Shown piece after piece: positions 15,114-23,592 of a DNA stretch of 64,000 nt (position 1 is the first letter of the stretch; each line of letters starts with the position of its first letter). Position numbers and translations under genes: made by a program. The notes beneath the pieces are model-generated. The model ran no database searches and was not told the DNA's origin. It saw nothing but the letters and a program-made list of their open reading frames with translations. The DNA is from Paenibacillaceae bacterium (GTDB lineage: Bacteria > Bacillota > Bacilli > Paenibacillales > Paenibacillaceae): positions 124,001-188,000 of the forward strand of contig CAAFUF010000015.1 in assembly GCA_900766135.1 (NCBI GenBank), in the 5' to 3' direction.

Positions 15114-17705
15114 TTGAAAACTGTGCAGAAACAGCGCCTCGAGGGGCTAAGCGAAAAAATCTTCTTGGACCGGTACGCCTGGAAAGACGCGGATCCTAGC
15201 CACGCCAAAGTTGGCGACGTCGTCCTCGTTCTGACGAAGGACGATCCGAAATTCCCGACGAAGGAAGTCGGCGAAGTCGTTGCACGCAAAGGGCGCACGG
15301 TGACGGTCAAGACTCGCCGGGGTGAACTGGTGGAGTCCGACGTCGAGAAGCTGACCCTCAATATCGAGAAAACCCCTGAAGAGATGTGGGACCGCCTGGC
15401 CCAAGCGATGGCTTCCGTGGAGGAAACGCCGGAGCTGCAGAAGGAATGGGAAGAGAAGTTCCGCTATATTCTGGACGATTGGAAGCTGGTCCCGGGCGGA
15501 CGGATTGCAGCGGGCGCCGGCGCCAGCGACGAGTTGACTTTGTTTAACTGCTACGTGATTCCATCGCCGAAAGACAGCCGCGGCGGCATCATGGAAACCC
15601 TGTCGGAAATGACCGAGATCATGGCCCGCGGCGGCGGCGTAGGCATCAACTTGAGCTCCCTGCGTCCGCGCCGTGCGGTCGTGAAAGGGGTAAACGGCTC
15701 CTCGAGCGGTGCCGTATCCTGGGGCGGCCTGTTCAGCTACACCACCGGTTTGATCGAGCAAGGCGGCAGCCGTCGCGGCGCGCTGATGCTGATGATCAAC
15801 GATTGGCATCCGGACGTGCTGGACTTTATCACCGTCAAGCAAACGATGGGCCAAGTGACGAACGCGAACCTGTCGGTTTGCGTGAGCAACGGCTTTATGG
15901 AAGCCGTCAAGAAAGACCTCGATTGGGAGCTGGTATTCCCGGATACGACCTACGAAGACTACAACGAAGTCTGGGACGGGGACCTTGACAAGTGGAAAGC
16001 GGATGGCCGCAAAGTCATCCATTACCGCACCGTGAAAGCGCGCGAGATCTGGCACACGATCATCGAGTCGGCCTGGAAATCCGCCGAGCCGGGCGTCGTG
16101 TTCATGGAATACTACAACCAAATGTCCAACAGCTGGTATTTTAACCCGATCATCTGTACGAATCCGTGCGGCGAGCAAGGTTTGCCGGGTTGGGGCGTCT
16201 GCAACCTGTCGGCGATGAACCTGTCCAAGTTCTACGACGAGGAGAACCACGACGTCGCTTGGGACGAACTCGCGACAACGACGCGTTATTCGGTCCGTTT
16301 CCTGGACAACGTCATCAACAAAACGCCTTATCATTTCGAAGAAAACGAGAAGAACCAGAAGAAAGAGCGCCGCGTAGGCCTCGGAACGATGGGTCTGGCC
16401 GAGCTGATGATCAAGCTGAACATCCGTTACGGCAGCCCGGAATCGCTGGAATTTCTCGATAAACTATATGGTTTCATCGCTAAGGAAGCTTATCTGGCCT
16501 CTGCGGATATCGCGGAAGAGAAAGGTTCGTTCCCGGCTTTCGAAGCGGACAAATATTTGCAAAGCGGCTTTATGAAAGTGATGACGGAAGTGTATCCGGA
16601 AGTCGGCGAAGCGGTTCGCACGAAAGGCGTCCGCAACGTCACGATCATCACCCAAGCGCCGACCGGCAGCACCGGGACGATGGTCGGAACCTCGACCGGG
16701 ATCGAACCGTATTTCGCCTTCAAATATTACCGTCAAAGCCGTCTCGGCTTCGACGAGCAATTCGTGCCGATCGCGCAAGAGTGGATGGACGCACATCCAG
16801 GTGAAGAACTGCCGGATTACTTCGTCACGGCGATGAATTTGTCGGCGGAGGATCATATCCGCGTGCAAGCCGCGATCCAGCGTTGGGTCGACAGCTCGAT
16901 TTCCAAAACGGCAAACTGCCCGTCCGACTTTACCGTGGAAGAAACGAAACGTCTGTATGAGCTGGCCTTCGACCTCGGCTGCAAAGGCGTAACGATCTAC
17001 CGGGACGGAAGCCGTGACGTGCAAGTCCTGCAAACGGAGAAGAAGGAAGAGAAAAAAGAGGAAGCGGCAGCTCTAACAGCTCCGGCCGTAACGGAACAGC
17101 CGGCAAGCGCTCCGGTTCAAGCCAGCAGCCCCAAAAAGGCTGAACAGTACAAGAGACGCCCGCAAGTGCTGCATGGCGCCACTTATAAGATCAACACGCC
17201 GTTCGGGATGGCGTATATCACGATCAATGATTTGAACGGCATTCCGGGAGAAATCTTCCTGAACGTCGGCAAAGCCGGTTCCGACGTATTTGCGATGGCG
17301 GAAGCTCTTGGCCGCGTCTGCTCGTTGTTCCTGCGTTACGGCGACCATGGCGAGAAGGTCGAGCTGCTGATCAAGCACCTCAAAGGCATCGGCGGCACGG
17401 GCGCCATCGGATTTGGTCCGAACCGCGTCGAATCGATCGCCGACGCCGTCGCCAAAGCGCTGGAGACGCACGTGCAAAACGGCCCGTACGGCGACCACGA
17501 CCCGGCTCCGGTCGCGGCGACGATCGCGCATCATGATGAAGTCGCGCAGGATCATGGCACCGCGGACGGTTCGCACGGCGGCCACAGCCATGGCGGCGCA
17601 CCGGCCACGTCCCGCGACCTCTGCCCATCCTGCGGCTCCGCATCGTTGATCAATATCGAGGGCTGCAAGACTTGCAGCAATTGCGGATATAGCAAGTGCT
17701 CGTAA
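15114..17705 (+). CDS. nrdJ: Vitamin B12-dependent (class II) ribonucleotide reductase
   Basis: The 863-residue protein reduces ribonucleotides to deoxyribonucleotides using adenosylcobalamin. The catalytic cysteines are visible: C146 in FNCYVIP, the radical-site C352 in NPCGEQ and C363 in GVCNLSAMNL, with the 11-residue spacing of class II enzymes. The loop APTGSTGTMVGTSTGIEP follows. A charged Lys/Glu/Ala linker (about 640-685) leads to a TSCPD domain (about 695-790), then a His-rich stretch (about 805-835) and a C-terminal zinc ribbon with CPSC, CKTC and NCG cysteines. The start is TTG behind AGGAGGG (7-base spacer); the frame is open further upstream but without a ribosome binding site. 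Regulated by NrdR boxes; terminated at 17880-17920. Confidence 0.95.
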   Translation: MKTVQKQRLEGLSEKIFLDRYAWKDADPSHAKVGDVVLVLTKDDPKFPTKEVGEVVARKGRTVTVKTRRGELVESDVEKLTLNIEKTPEEMWDRLAQAMASVEETPELQKEWEEKFRYILDDWKLVPGGRIAAGAGASDELTLFNCYVIPSPKDSRGGIMETLSEMTEIMARGGGVGINLSSLRPRRAVVKGVNGSSSGAVSWGGLFSYTTGLIEQGGSRRGALMLMINDWHPDVLDFITVKQTMGQVTNANLSVCVSNGFMEAVKKDLDWELVFPDTTYEDYNEVWDGDLDKWKADGRKVIHYRTVKAREIWHTIIESAWKSAEPGVVFMEYYNQMSNSWYFNPIICTNPCGEQGLPGWGVCNLSAMNLSKFYDEENHDVAWDELATTTRYSVRFLDNVINKTPYHFEENEKNQKKERRVGLGTMGLAELMIKLNIRYGSPESLEFLDKLYGFIAKEAYLASADIAEEKGSFPAFEADKYLQSGFMKVMTEVYPEVGEAVRTKGVRNVTIITQAPTGSTGTMVGTSTGIEPYFAFKYYRQSRLGFDEQFVPIAQEWMDAHPGEELPDYFVTAMNLSAEDHIRVQAAIQRWVDSSISKTANCPSDFTVEETKRLYELAFDLGCKGVTIYRDGSRDVQVLQTEKKEEKKEEAAALTAPAVTEQPASAPVQASSPKKAEQYKRRPQVLHGATYKINTPFGMAYITINDLNGIPGEIFLNVGKAGSDVFAMAEALGRVCSLFLRYGDHGEKVELLIKHLKGIGGTGAIGFGPNRVESIADAVAKALETHVQNGPYGDHDPAPVAATIAHHDEVAQDHGTADGSHGGHSHGGAPATSRDLCPSCGSASLINIEGCKTCSNCGYSKCS

Positions 17706-17879
17706 TTCATTTTGCATTGCCACAATACACAAACTGAGTGTTGTCAAATTTAGTGAATAATATAATTAAATGCCATACTGCTTAGTGTCACTGAAAACCC
17801 GCCGTAATTTTGAGAAGTAGCGTCGTTGGAGCAACGGGTTAGTATAGCAAATCAGCAAACGGAAGATGAGTCATTTAAG

Positions 17880-17920
17880 CGCCAAAAAGTCCGCGAACTC
17901 CGCGGACTTTTTGGCGTTTG
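17880..17920. terminator. Bidirectional terminator after nrdJ
   Basis: A perfect 16-bp stem (17880-17895 with 17901-17916) with loop AACTC; A-rich on one side and T-rich on the other, so it can serve nrdJ and the minus-strand remnant. Confidence 0.9.
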
Positions 17921-17938
17921 GTAAGTGCCGGCCCGTTT

Positions 17939-18241
17939 TTAACTTTCCGCAGCAGGACGGCCTTCGTCCTTTGTGTCTTCTTTCTGAGATATTTTCATCG
18001 GTTTAATAAAGAATGACAATACTAAAGCAAAGAATGCCAAAACGGTGGAGAACGTAAAGGCAGCTGAGACCCCATGAGTCATCGGATTGGGAAGTTGTTG
18101 CTGAACGGCAGCCGTTGTATTGTTCGTCATAACCGTAACCAGCAAGGCTGCTCCAACTGAAGCGGCCACTTGCGTCAACGTGTGATAGAGACCGGTTTCC
18201 CAGTACGGAGATTTTTTCCGAAAAACATTCCATCGAGACAT
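17939..18241 (-). pseudogene. C-terminal remnant of a DHA2-type MFS transporter
   Basis: The 100-residue frame encodes what looks like the last two membrane segments of a 14-segment drug:H+ antiporter (EmrB/LmrB-like): YHTLTQVAASVGAALLVTVM and an AAFTFSTVLAFFALVLSFFIKP segment, then a short acidic tail. Full proteins of this family are about 480 residues; the upstream nearly 400 are absent, and a stop codon lies shortly upstream in frame. I infer a deletion remnant rather than a functional gene. Confidence 0.7.
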
Positions 18242-18403
18242 TGGGTAGTTCCTGTTTGTTACGATTGAAATTTAGCCACGGTGGAAAGATTAAAAAATGG
18301 GTTCAAAGCGGAACGATTAAATGAAAAAGTTTCGAGAGGAAAGCCCCTCTCGATTCATAGAATAACGAAATGGAATGATAGACGTGTATTTCATGCGTTG
18401 GAT

Positions 18404-18437
18404 GAAGCTCTCTATGGTTACGAGAGCTTCTTTTTTT
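18404..18437 (+). terminator. Orphan rho-independent terminator upstream of the GntR gene
   Basis: GAAGCTCTC (18404-18412) pairs with GAGAGCTTC (18422-18430), followed by seven T residues. No intact plus-strand gene ends here, so it is probably what is left of a lost gene or an attenuator. The stretch 18242-18403 holds nothing else recognisable. Confidence 0.75.
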
Positions 18438-18445
18438 GTACCGTC

Positions 18446-18481
18446 TTGCATTTAATATATGTATGCGATATATTGCGTATA
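18446..18481 (+). promoter_or_regulatory. Promoter and candidate operator of the GntR-ilvD operon
   Basis: TTGCAT (18446-18451) and TATATT (18469-18474) are separated by 17 bp. An imperfect 20-bp inverted repeat at 18462-18481 (7 of 10 pairs, TATGCG-type arms) covers the -10, a fitting position for GntR autorepression. Confidence 0.5.
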
Positions 18482-18506
18482 GAACAATATAAAAAGGATG
18501 GTAACC

Positions 18507-19172
18507 ATGCCAGTACCTAAAAACTTTGTCTCGCCTGTACGGATGTCCGCTAAAGAGAGGGCCTTCTCCCAAATTCAACGCTGGATTATCGACGGCACGC
18601 TGCAACCGGGTGAGAAACTTATCGATGTTGAATTGGCCGAGTCGCTTGGGGTAAGCCGCACACCGATTCGGGAAGCCTTTCAACTGCTCGAAGTACAGGG
18701 GCTCGTTTCCATGCATCCTGGAAAAGAAACGAAAGTCACGGATATTGAGAAGGACGACATCTTCAAAATGTATTCAACCATGGCAGTTCTTCAGTCTTTA
18801 GCCGCAGAAATCACCGCAAAAGTGATCGTTCCCGAGCAAATCGAGCAACTGCGCGCGCTTAACTTAGAATTTGCTAATGCGATTAAGACGGGTCAAGCTT
18901 ACCTGGCAATGGAGGCGGATGAACAGTTTCACAATCTCATTGTGGAGCTGTCCGACAATCCTTACGTCGCTTCCTTCAGCGCATCGCTTCAAATTCATAT
19001 CCGTCGCTTTAAATATGTGTTCCTAAAGCAGATGGTTACAGAAACACAAGCTTCAGTTGATGAGCATGCTTTGATTATTACGGCTTTCGAACAACACAAC
19101 AGTGACCGTGCTCAAGCAATAATGAAACAAAATTTCATTCGTCCGATGCAAGAACTACACGGACTACTCTAA
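18507..19172 (+). CDS. GntR-family regulator, FadR subfamily (FCD domain)
   Basis: About 221 residues. Residues 12-75 form the GntR winged helix (AFSQIQRWIIDGTLQPGEKL...LAESLGVSRTPIREAFQLLE), followed by an all-helical FCD effector domain with metal-ligand-like residues (DEQFHNLIVEL and a later DEHALIITAFE). FCD members respond to organic acids or sugar acids. ATG 18507 is used because AAAAAGG lies 9 bases before it; ATG 18498 directly abuts that site. It precedes ilvD by 20 bp and is probably cotranscribed with it. Confidence 0.9.
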   Translation: MPVPKNFVSPVRMSAKERAFSQIQRWIIDGTLQPGEKLIDVELAESLGVSRTPIREAFQLLEVQGLVSMHPGKETKVTDIEKDDIFKMYSTMAVLQSLAAEITAKVIVPEQIEQLRALNLEFANAIKTGQAYLAMEADEQFHNLIVELSDNPYVASFSASLQIHIRRFKYVFLKQMVTETQASVDEHALIITAFEQHNSDRAQAIMKQNFIRPMQELHGLL

Positions 19173-19192
19173 ACGGGAAGGGGCAAAGAAAG

Positions 19193-20878
19193 ATGGCGGA
19201 CAACAAAGATCTTCGGATTCGCAGCAAGGTCATCAGCGAGGGTGTCAATCGGGTACCGAATAGAGCAATGCTACGTGCCGTAGGTTTTAATAATGAAGAT
19301 TTCAAAAAGCCTATGATCGGTGTAGCAAGTACTTGGAGTGAGGTAACCCCATGCAATATGCACATCAATGAATTGGCGATTCAAGCCAAGCAAGGGGTGC
19401 GTGATCAGGGTGGCGCTCCGCTGATTTTCAATACGATTACGGTTTCTGACGGCATATCGATGGGGCACGAAGGCATGTTATTCTCATTGCCGAGCAGGGA
19501 AGCCATTGCGGATTCTATCGAGATTGTAACCGGAGCCGAACGCTTTGACGGCCTCGTGGCGATCGGTGGATGTGATAAAAACACGCCAGCTTGTTTGATG
19601 GCAATTGGGCGGTTAAACATTCCTTCGGTTTACGTATATGGCGGAACGATTCAACCCGGCAATCTTGACGGTAAAAACGTCGATATCGTCACGGCCTTTG
19701 AAGCCGTCGGCCAATATCATGATGGGAAAATAACGGATGAACAACTCCACAAGGTAGAATGCAGCGTTTGTCCAGGTCCGGGTTCCTGTGGCGGCATGTA
19801 CACTGCCAATACAATGGCCGCAGCGGCAGAAGCCATGGGGATGAGCCTTCCTGGCTCCTCCTCTACGCCGGCAATCTCGCCTGACAAAGCGGCAGAGTGT
19901 GCAGCGGCAGGCAGACAGGTCATTTCGCTGCTGGAACGTGATATCTATCCTAAAGACATCATGACGAAAAAAGCGTTTGAGAATGCGATTACGGTAGTTA
20001 TGGCTCTAGGCGGTTCAACAAATGCGTTTCTGCATCTGCTCGCCATAGCCCATTCGGTAGGCGTTGATTTGGCATTAGAAGATTTTGAGCGAATCCGCCT
20101 GCGCGTTCCTCACCTTGCAGACTTAAAGCCAAGCGGCCTGCATTCCATGCAGGATTTAAATGATATCGGCGGCATACCGGGCGTCATGAAGTTGCTGCTC
20201 GCTGAGGGTCTTCTTCACGGGGATTGCTTGACGGTTACCGGTAAAACTTTAGCCGAGAATTTAGCCGAGGCAGCTCCGCTTCGAGACGGTCAGGAGATTA
20301 TTCGTCCGTTGGATCAGCCGCTGAAGCCGAACGGCCCCTTGGTTGTACTCAGAGGGAACTTGGCTCCTGAAGGTGCCGTTGCCAAAATGTCAGGCATGAA
20401 AAAGCTGCGGTTTGTCGGACCGGCAAAAGTATATGACAGCGAGGATGAAGCAACGGAAGCGATTTTGAGAAATGAAATCCATAAGGGGGATGTCTTGGTT
20501 ATTCGCTATTGCGGCCCCAAAGGCGGTCCAGGAATGCCGGAGATGTTGTCCGTTACGGCACTCATTGTAGGTAAAGGTCTTGGAGGCAAAGTTGCCCTGA
20601 TTACGGATGGCAGGTTCTCCGGGGGCTCGCATGGGTTTGTGGTTGGTCATGTATCGCCTGAAGCACAAGTAGGAGGACCCATCGCGTTGCTGAGAAACGG
20701 GGATATGATTACCATTGACAGCGAGACGCAGCAGATCACATTTCATGTCTCTGACGAGGAACTGGCTGATCGGGCGAAAGGGTGGGTACAGCCTCCACTT
20801 AAAGTAGAATCAGGTGTCCTAGTAAAGTATGCAAGACTTGTTTCTTCTGCATCTAAAGGGGCAGTAACTGATATCTAA
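19193..20878 (+). CDS. ilvD: Dihydroxy-acid dehydratase
   Basis: The 561-residue protein converts 2,3-dihydroxy-isovalerate (or -3-methylvalerate) to the 2-keto acid in valine, leucine and isoleucine synthesis, using an Fe-S cluster. Candidate cluster ligands are C54 (TPCNMH), C127 (GGCDKNTP) and C199 (GSCGGMYTANT). The C-terminal GRFSGGSHGFVVGHVSPEA segment is of the dehydratase type rather than that of sugar-acid dehydratases of the same family. No other ilv/leu genes are adjacent and a GntR/FCD regulator precedes it, so a sugar-acid role cannot be fully excluded. It ends in a terminator at 20896-20944. Confidence 0.88.
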   Translation: MADNKDLRIRSKVISEGVNRVPNRAMLRAVGFNNEDFKKPMIGVASTWSEVTPCNMHINELAIQAKQGVRDQGGAPLIFNTITVSDGISMGHEGMLFSLPSREAIADSIEIVTGAERFDGLVAIGGCDKNTPACLMAIGRLNIPSVYVYGGTIQPGNLDGKNVDIVTAFEAVGQYHDGKITDEQLHKVECSVCPGPGSCGGMYTANTMAAAAEAMGMSLPGSSSTPAISPDKAAECAAAGRQVISLLERDIYPKDIMTKKAFENAITVVMALGGSTNAFLHLLAIAHSVGVDLALEDFERIRLRVPHLADLKPSGLHSMQDLNDIGGIPGVMKLLLAEGLLHGDCLTVTGKTLAENLAEAAPLRDGQEIIRPLDQPLKPNGPLVVLRGNLAPEGAVAKMSGMKKLRFVGPAKVYDSEDEATEAILRNEIHKGDVLVIRYCGPKGGPGMPEMLSVTALIVGKGLGGKVALITDGRFSGGSHGFVVGHVSPEAQVGGPIALLRNGDMITIDSETQQITFHVSDEELADRAKGWVQPPLKVESGVLVKYARLVSSASKGAVTDI

Positions 20879-20895
20879 GAACTTAAGAATATCAC

Positions 20896-20944
20896 AAAAG
20901 ATCGCCTTATCTTGACCTCTTGGCCAGGATAAAGGCGATCTTTT
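20896..20944. terminator. Terminator after ilvD
   Basis: AAAAGATCGCC (20896-20906) pairs with GGCGATCTTTT (20934-20944); the stem continues with one bulge. It lies between ilvD and the convergent ROK repressor gene and can act both ways. Confidence 0.85.
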
Positions 20945-20985
20945 ACTTGTTTTGGCCTATCACGGTTAAGGCCAAGGCCGCTACC

Positions 20986-22161
20986 TCATCCGTTCCCATT
21001 ACCTCTGCGGTACTCGAGGTTGTTTTCCATGACGAGGGCGGCGGTGCCGATAAAAAATGCGTTTCCAGGGAACTTCGAACGCGCGATCCGGACTTTACGG
21101 CGGTTGCCTGCGGCGATTATGCGGGTGTTGACCTCTTGCTCAAAATGCTGAAACAGTTGGTCTTTTGCAAACCACAGGTCGCCTCCGATAAAAATACACT
21201 CCGGGTCGTATAGATTTACAATATTGATCAAACCGCTCACAAGATATCGGTTCATCCGTTCCAACGCGGCGGAGCAGGTCGCATCGCCGGCGTCTGCCTT
21301 GATCAGCAGCTGCATCCAGTCCATATCGTGCGGCGCGCCGTTCTTATGAGCCCAATGGAGAGTAGCGCGTACACTGCTCATGGCCTCCAAGCAACCGCGC
21401 TGTCCGCATGCGCATAACTCACCATCGGTCAGCACAATCATATGGCCGATAATCGAAGCCAGCCCATTCGTACCGCTATACAAGCGTTGATTGAGGATGA
21501 CACCCCCGCCGATCCCGGCTGTTACACCCACATACACAAAATTGTTATACAGCTTTCCGCCTCCGTAATACATCTCTGCAAGTGCAGATACGGCCATATC
21601 GTTTTCGATATAAACGGGAAGATTCCAACGCTCCTTAAGCCGGGGAACAATATGAATCATGTCGATGTTAAAATCAGGTGGATCGACAATCACGCCTTCC
21701 GCCATATTGATTGGGCCAATACTAGCAATGCCGATGCCCCAGACCTTCCGGAAGGGGACATTTTGCAGAATGACTTCACACATGGCCAGCAAGCCGCTTA
21801 TAAAGCTGTCCTCGGTGGTAAATTGCCCGATCGGAACCTGGTTATGAAGAACGATGGCGCCGGTCAGGTTGATGATTCCAACCTGCAAAAAATCCCGCCC
21901 TACGCTAATGCCCAGGGTCAGCAAACTGTCGGGGACCACTTCCAATAAAGTCGGGCGCCGTCCGGCGGTTGATGCGGTAGTGCCGCATTCGCGCACGATA
22001 CCCTCCTGCAAAAAATCAGCGATCAGCGAAGTGATGGTCATTTTGCTCAGCTGGGTTTGTTTGCTCAGCTCGATTCTGGATATTGGGCCGCATGTTGCAA
22101 TGGTCTTTAAGATAAGAAACTTATTGGTTTCGATCATATTCTGATGATTTACGCCCCGCAT
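20986..22161 (-). CDS. ROK-family transcriptional repressor (NagC/XylR type)
   Basis: About 391 residues. An N-terminal winged helix (ILKTIATCGPISRIELSKQTQLSKMTITSLIADF, about residues 17-50) precedes a ROK sugar-kinase-like domain with a zinc motif CACGQRGCLE (about residue 250). ROK repressors bind a sugar or phosphosugar and release DNA. The start is taken at the ATG preceded by GGAG; another ATG 24 bases upstream has no such site. It is divergent from the ROK kinase and mannoside operon, and TAGTAA-N7-TTACTA at 22430-22448 is its likely operator. Confidence 0.9.
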   Translation of the reverse strand: MRGVNHQNMIETNKFLILKTIATCGPISRIELSKQTQLSKMTITSLIADFLQEGIVRECGTTASTAGRRPTLLEVVPDSLLTLGISVGRDFLQVGIINLTGAIVLHNQVPIGQFTTEDSFISGLLAMCEVILQNVPFRKVWGIGIASIGPINMAEGVIVDPPDFNIDMIHIVPRLKERWNLPVYIENDMAVSALAEMYYGGGKLYNNFVYVGVTAGIGGGVILNQRLYSGTNGLASIIGHMIVLTDGELCACGQRGCLEAMSSVRATLHWAHKNGAPHDMDWMQLLIKADAGDATCSAALERMNRYLVSGLINIVNLYDPECIFIGGDLWFAKDQLFQHFEQEVNTRIIAAGNRRKVRIARSKFPGNAFFIGTAALVMENNLEYRRGNGNG

Positions 22162-22394
22162 TGAGCCATCTCCATATGCATTCATAATATTTATCCAATC
22201 ACATCTTAAAAGTACATGATTCGTATTATATCACATTAATCCATAATTGGTAAAACTGCGGTTCTCCGAACGTTATAACAGTATTTATCCTATATGAAGT
22301 CCTTAATAGTAAAAGATAATTATTAATTATAACTGTATTCCTAAAAACTGCAGATTAAAAGAAAAAATTCATGCTCAAAATGATGAGTATTGTA

Positions 22395-22424
22395 TTGACA
22401 TCTGGATGTAAGCGGTTTTATACT
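22395..22424 (+). promoter_or_regulatory. Promoter of the mannoside operon with overlapping cre-like site
   Basis: TTGACA (22395-22400) and TTATAC (22418-22423) are 17 bp apart. Within it, TGTAAGCGGTTTTA (22407-22420) matches 13 of 14 positions of the CcpA cre consensus TGWAANCGNTNWCA, which predicts glucose repression. Confidence 0.7.
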
Positions 22425-22429
22425 CCGAT

Positions 22430-22448
22430 TAGTAAGAATTAATTACTA
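22430..22448 (+). promoter_or_regulatory. Candidate ROK repressor operator
   Basis: The perfect inverted repeat TAGTAA-N7-TTACTA begins 6 bp after the -10 hexamer of the mannoside operon promoter, so binding there would block initiation. The form resembles XylR-type operators. Confidence 0.55.
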
Positions 22449-22457
22449 TTTGTTATT

Positions 22458-22501
22458 CCCGTAAGGGATCGTAACCTTCTTGCTGTTTCGGAACTTACGG
22501 G
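22458..22501 (+). promoter_or_regulatory. Leader stem-loop before the ROK kinase gene
   Basis: CCCGTAAG (22458-22465) pairs perfectly with CTTACGGG (22494-22501) across 28 bases, in the transcribed leader just before the ribosome binding site. It could be an attenuator, an mRNA stabiliser or part of a larger protein-binding dyad. Confidence 0.35.
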
Positions 22502-22528
22502 GATACGAATGGAGTGATGGATTTTGCT

Positions 22529-23497
22529 ATGCGGATAGGAGTAGATATTGGCGGCACTAAGGTATCGTGTGCGCTTGTCGGAGAGGATAAGACCATTCTT
22601 TCGAAAGTAAGTTTTGAAACAAGGGGGGGACGGCCATATACGGATGTGCTGCGTGATGTCGCGGATTCGGTTTATTCCGTTCTTGATGAAGCCGGATACC
22701 GGCTCGATGATGTTGAAGCGGTAGGCCTTGGTTGCCCGGGAATATTGGATCAGCAAAAGGGTGAAGTGATTTATTCCAACAATATTGCCTGGGAGAACGT
22801 GCCGCTTGTAAAAACGCTGCAGAGATATGTGCCTAAGGAAATCTACGTGGACAACGATGCCAATTGCGCTGCATTGGGAGAATATCTCTGCGGAGCGTCC
22901 AAAGGGACAAACTCATCGGTTACAGTTACGCTGGGCACCGGTGTTGGCGGGGGAATCATTCTTGGGGGACGGATTCATAGCGGATTTAACTCGGCGGCAA
23001 ATGCCATCGGACATATGGTGATTGTGTCCGGGGGGGTGCCATGCACCTGTGGGAGAGAGGGATGCTGGGAATCCTACGCCTCCATCACTGCGCTGGTTCG
23101 TATGGCAGAGGAGATGGCAGTGCAATTTCCGGATTCCCTTCTGGCCGAGGTGAAGAGGCGTTCCGGCCAATTCAACGGTAAGAACATTTTTGATGCCGCC
23201 AGGCAAAATGATGCGACGGCCTTAAAACTGCTGGACAAATACTACTATTTTGTGTCAGAGGGGATCATCGACCTCATTAATGTTTTTCAGCCCCAGATGA
23301 TTGTGATTGGCGGTGGAATCAGCAGCGAAGGCGACGATCTGTTAAAGCCCATCATTACCAATGTGAAAAAGGGGGTGTACTGCAAGCAGGTTCCGCTGCC
23401 GCAAATTACGATCGCCAAACTGAACAATGATGCGGGAATTATTGGCGCAGCTTACCTGAAAGGATATCAGGCAACTGTTATGAAGCTAGGAATATAA
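22529..23497 (+). CDS. ROK-family sugar kinase (glucokinase-like)
   Basis: About 322 residues. The ATP-binding signature DIGGTKVSCAL opens the protein, followed by NDANCAALGEY, GTGVGGGIILGGRIHSG and the zinc motif CTCGREGCWES of ROK kinases, which phosphorylate glucose, mannose, fructose or N-acetyl sugars. As the first gene of the mannosidase operon it probably phosphorylates the hexose released inside the cell, so mannokinase activity is plausible. The ATG at 22529 gives the usual MRIGVDIGGTK start; GTG 22514 and ATG 22517 are alternatives too close to the GGAG. Confidence 0.88.
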   Translation: MRIGVDIGGTKVSCALVGEDKTILSKVSFETRGGRPYTDVLRDVADSVYSVLDEAGYRLDDVEAVGLGCPGILDQQKGEVIYSNNIAWENVPLVKTLQRYVPKEIYVDNDANCAALGEYLCGASKGTNSSVTVTLGTGVGGGIILGGRIHSGFNSAANAIGHMVIVSGGVPCTCGREGCWESYASITALVRMAEEMAVQFPDSLLAEVKRRSGQFNGKNIFDAARQNDATALKLLDKYYYFVSEGIIDLINVFQPQMIVIGGGISSEGDDLLKPIITNVKKGVYCKQVPLPQITIAKLNNDAGIIGAAYLKGYQATVMKLGI

Positions 23498-23592
23498 CGC
23501 TGACCGAAACTAAGCCTATGCTTCCGAAGCGAGTTTTGCTCGAAGGTAATTCAGGAAGCTTGGTCTCACAAAACTTTCAGGAGGGTAATTCT

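Noticed and set aside
15147..16334. 395-codon open frame on the minus strand
   Set aside because: Antisense to the most conserved part of nrdJ.
18281..18520. 79-codon plus-strand frame upstream of the GntR gene
   Set aside because: It runs through a terminator and a promoter, has no ribosome binding site and shows no recognisable family.
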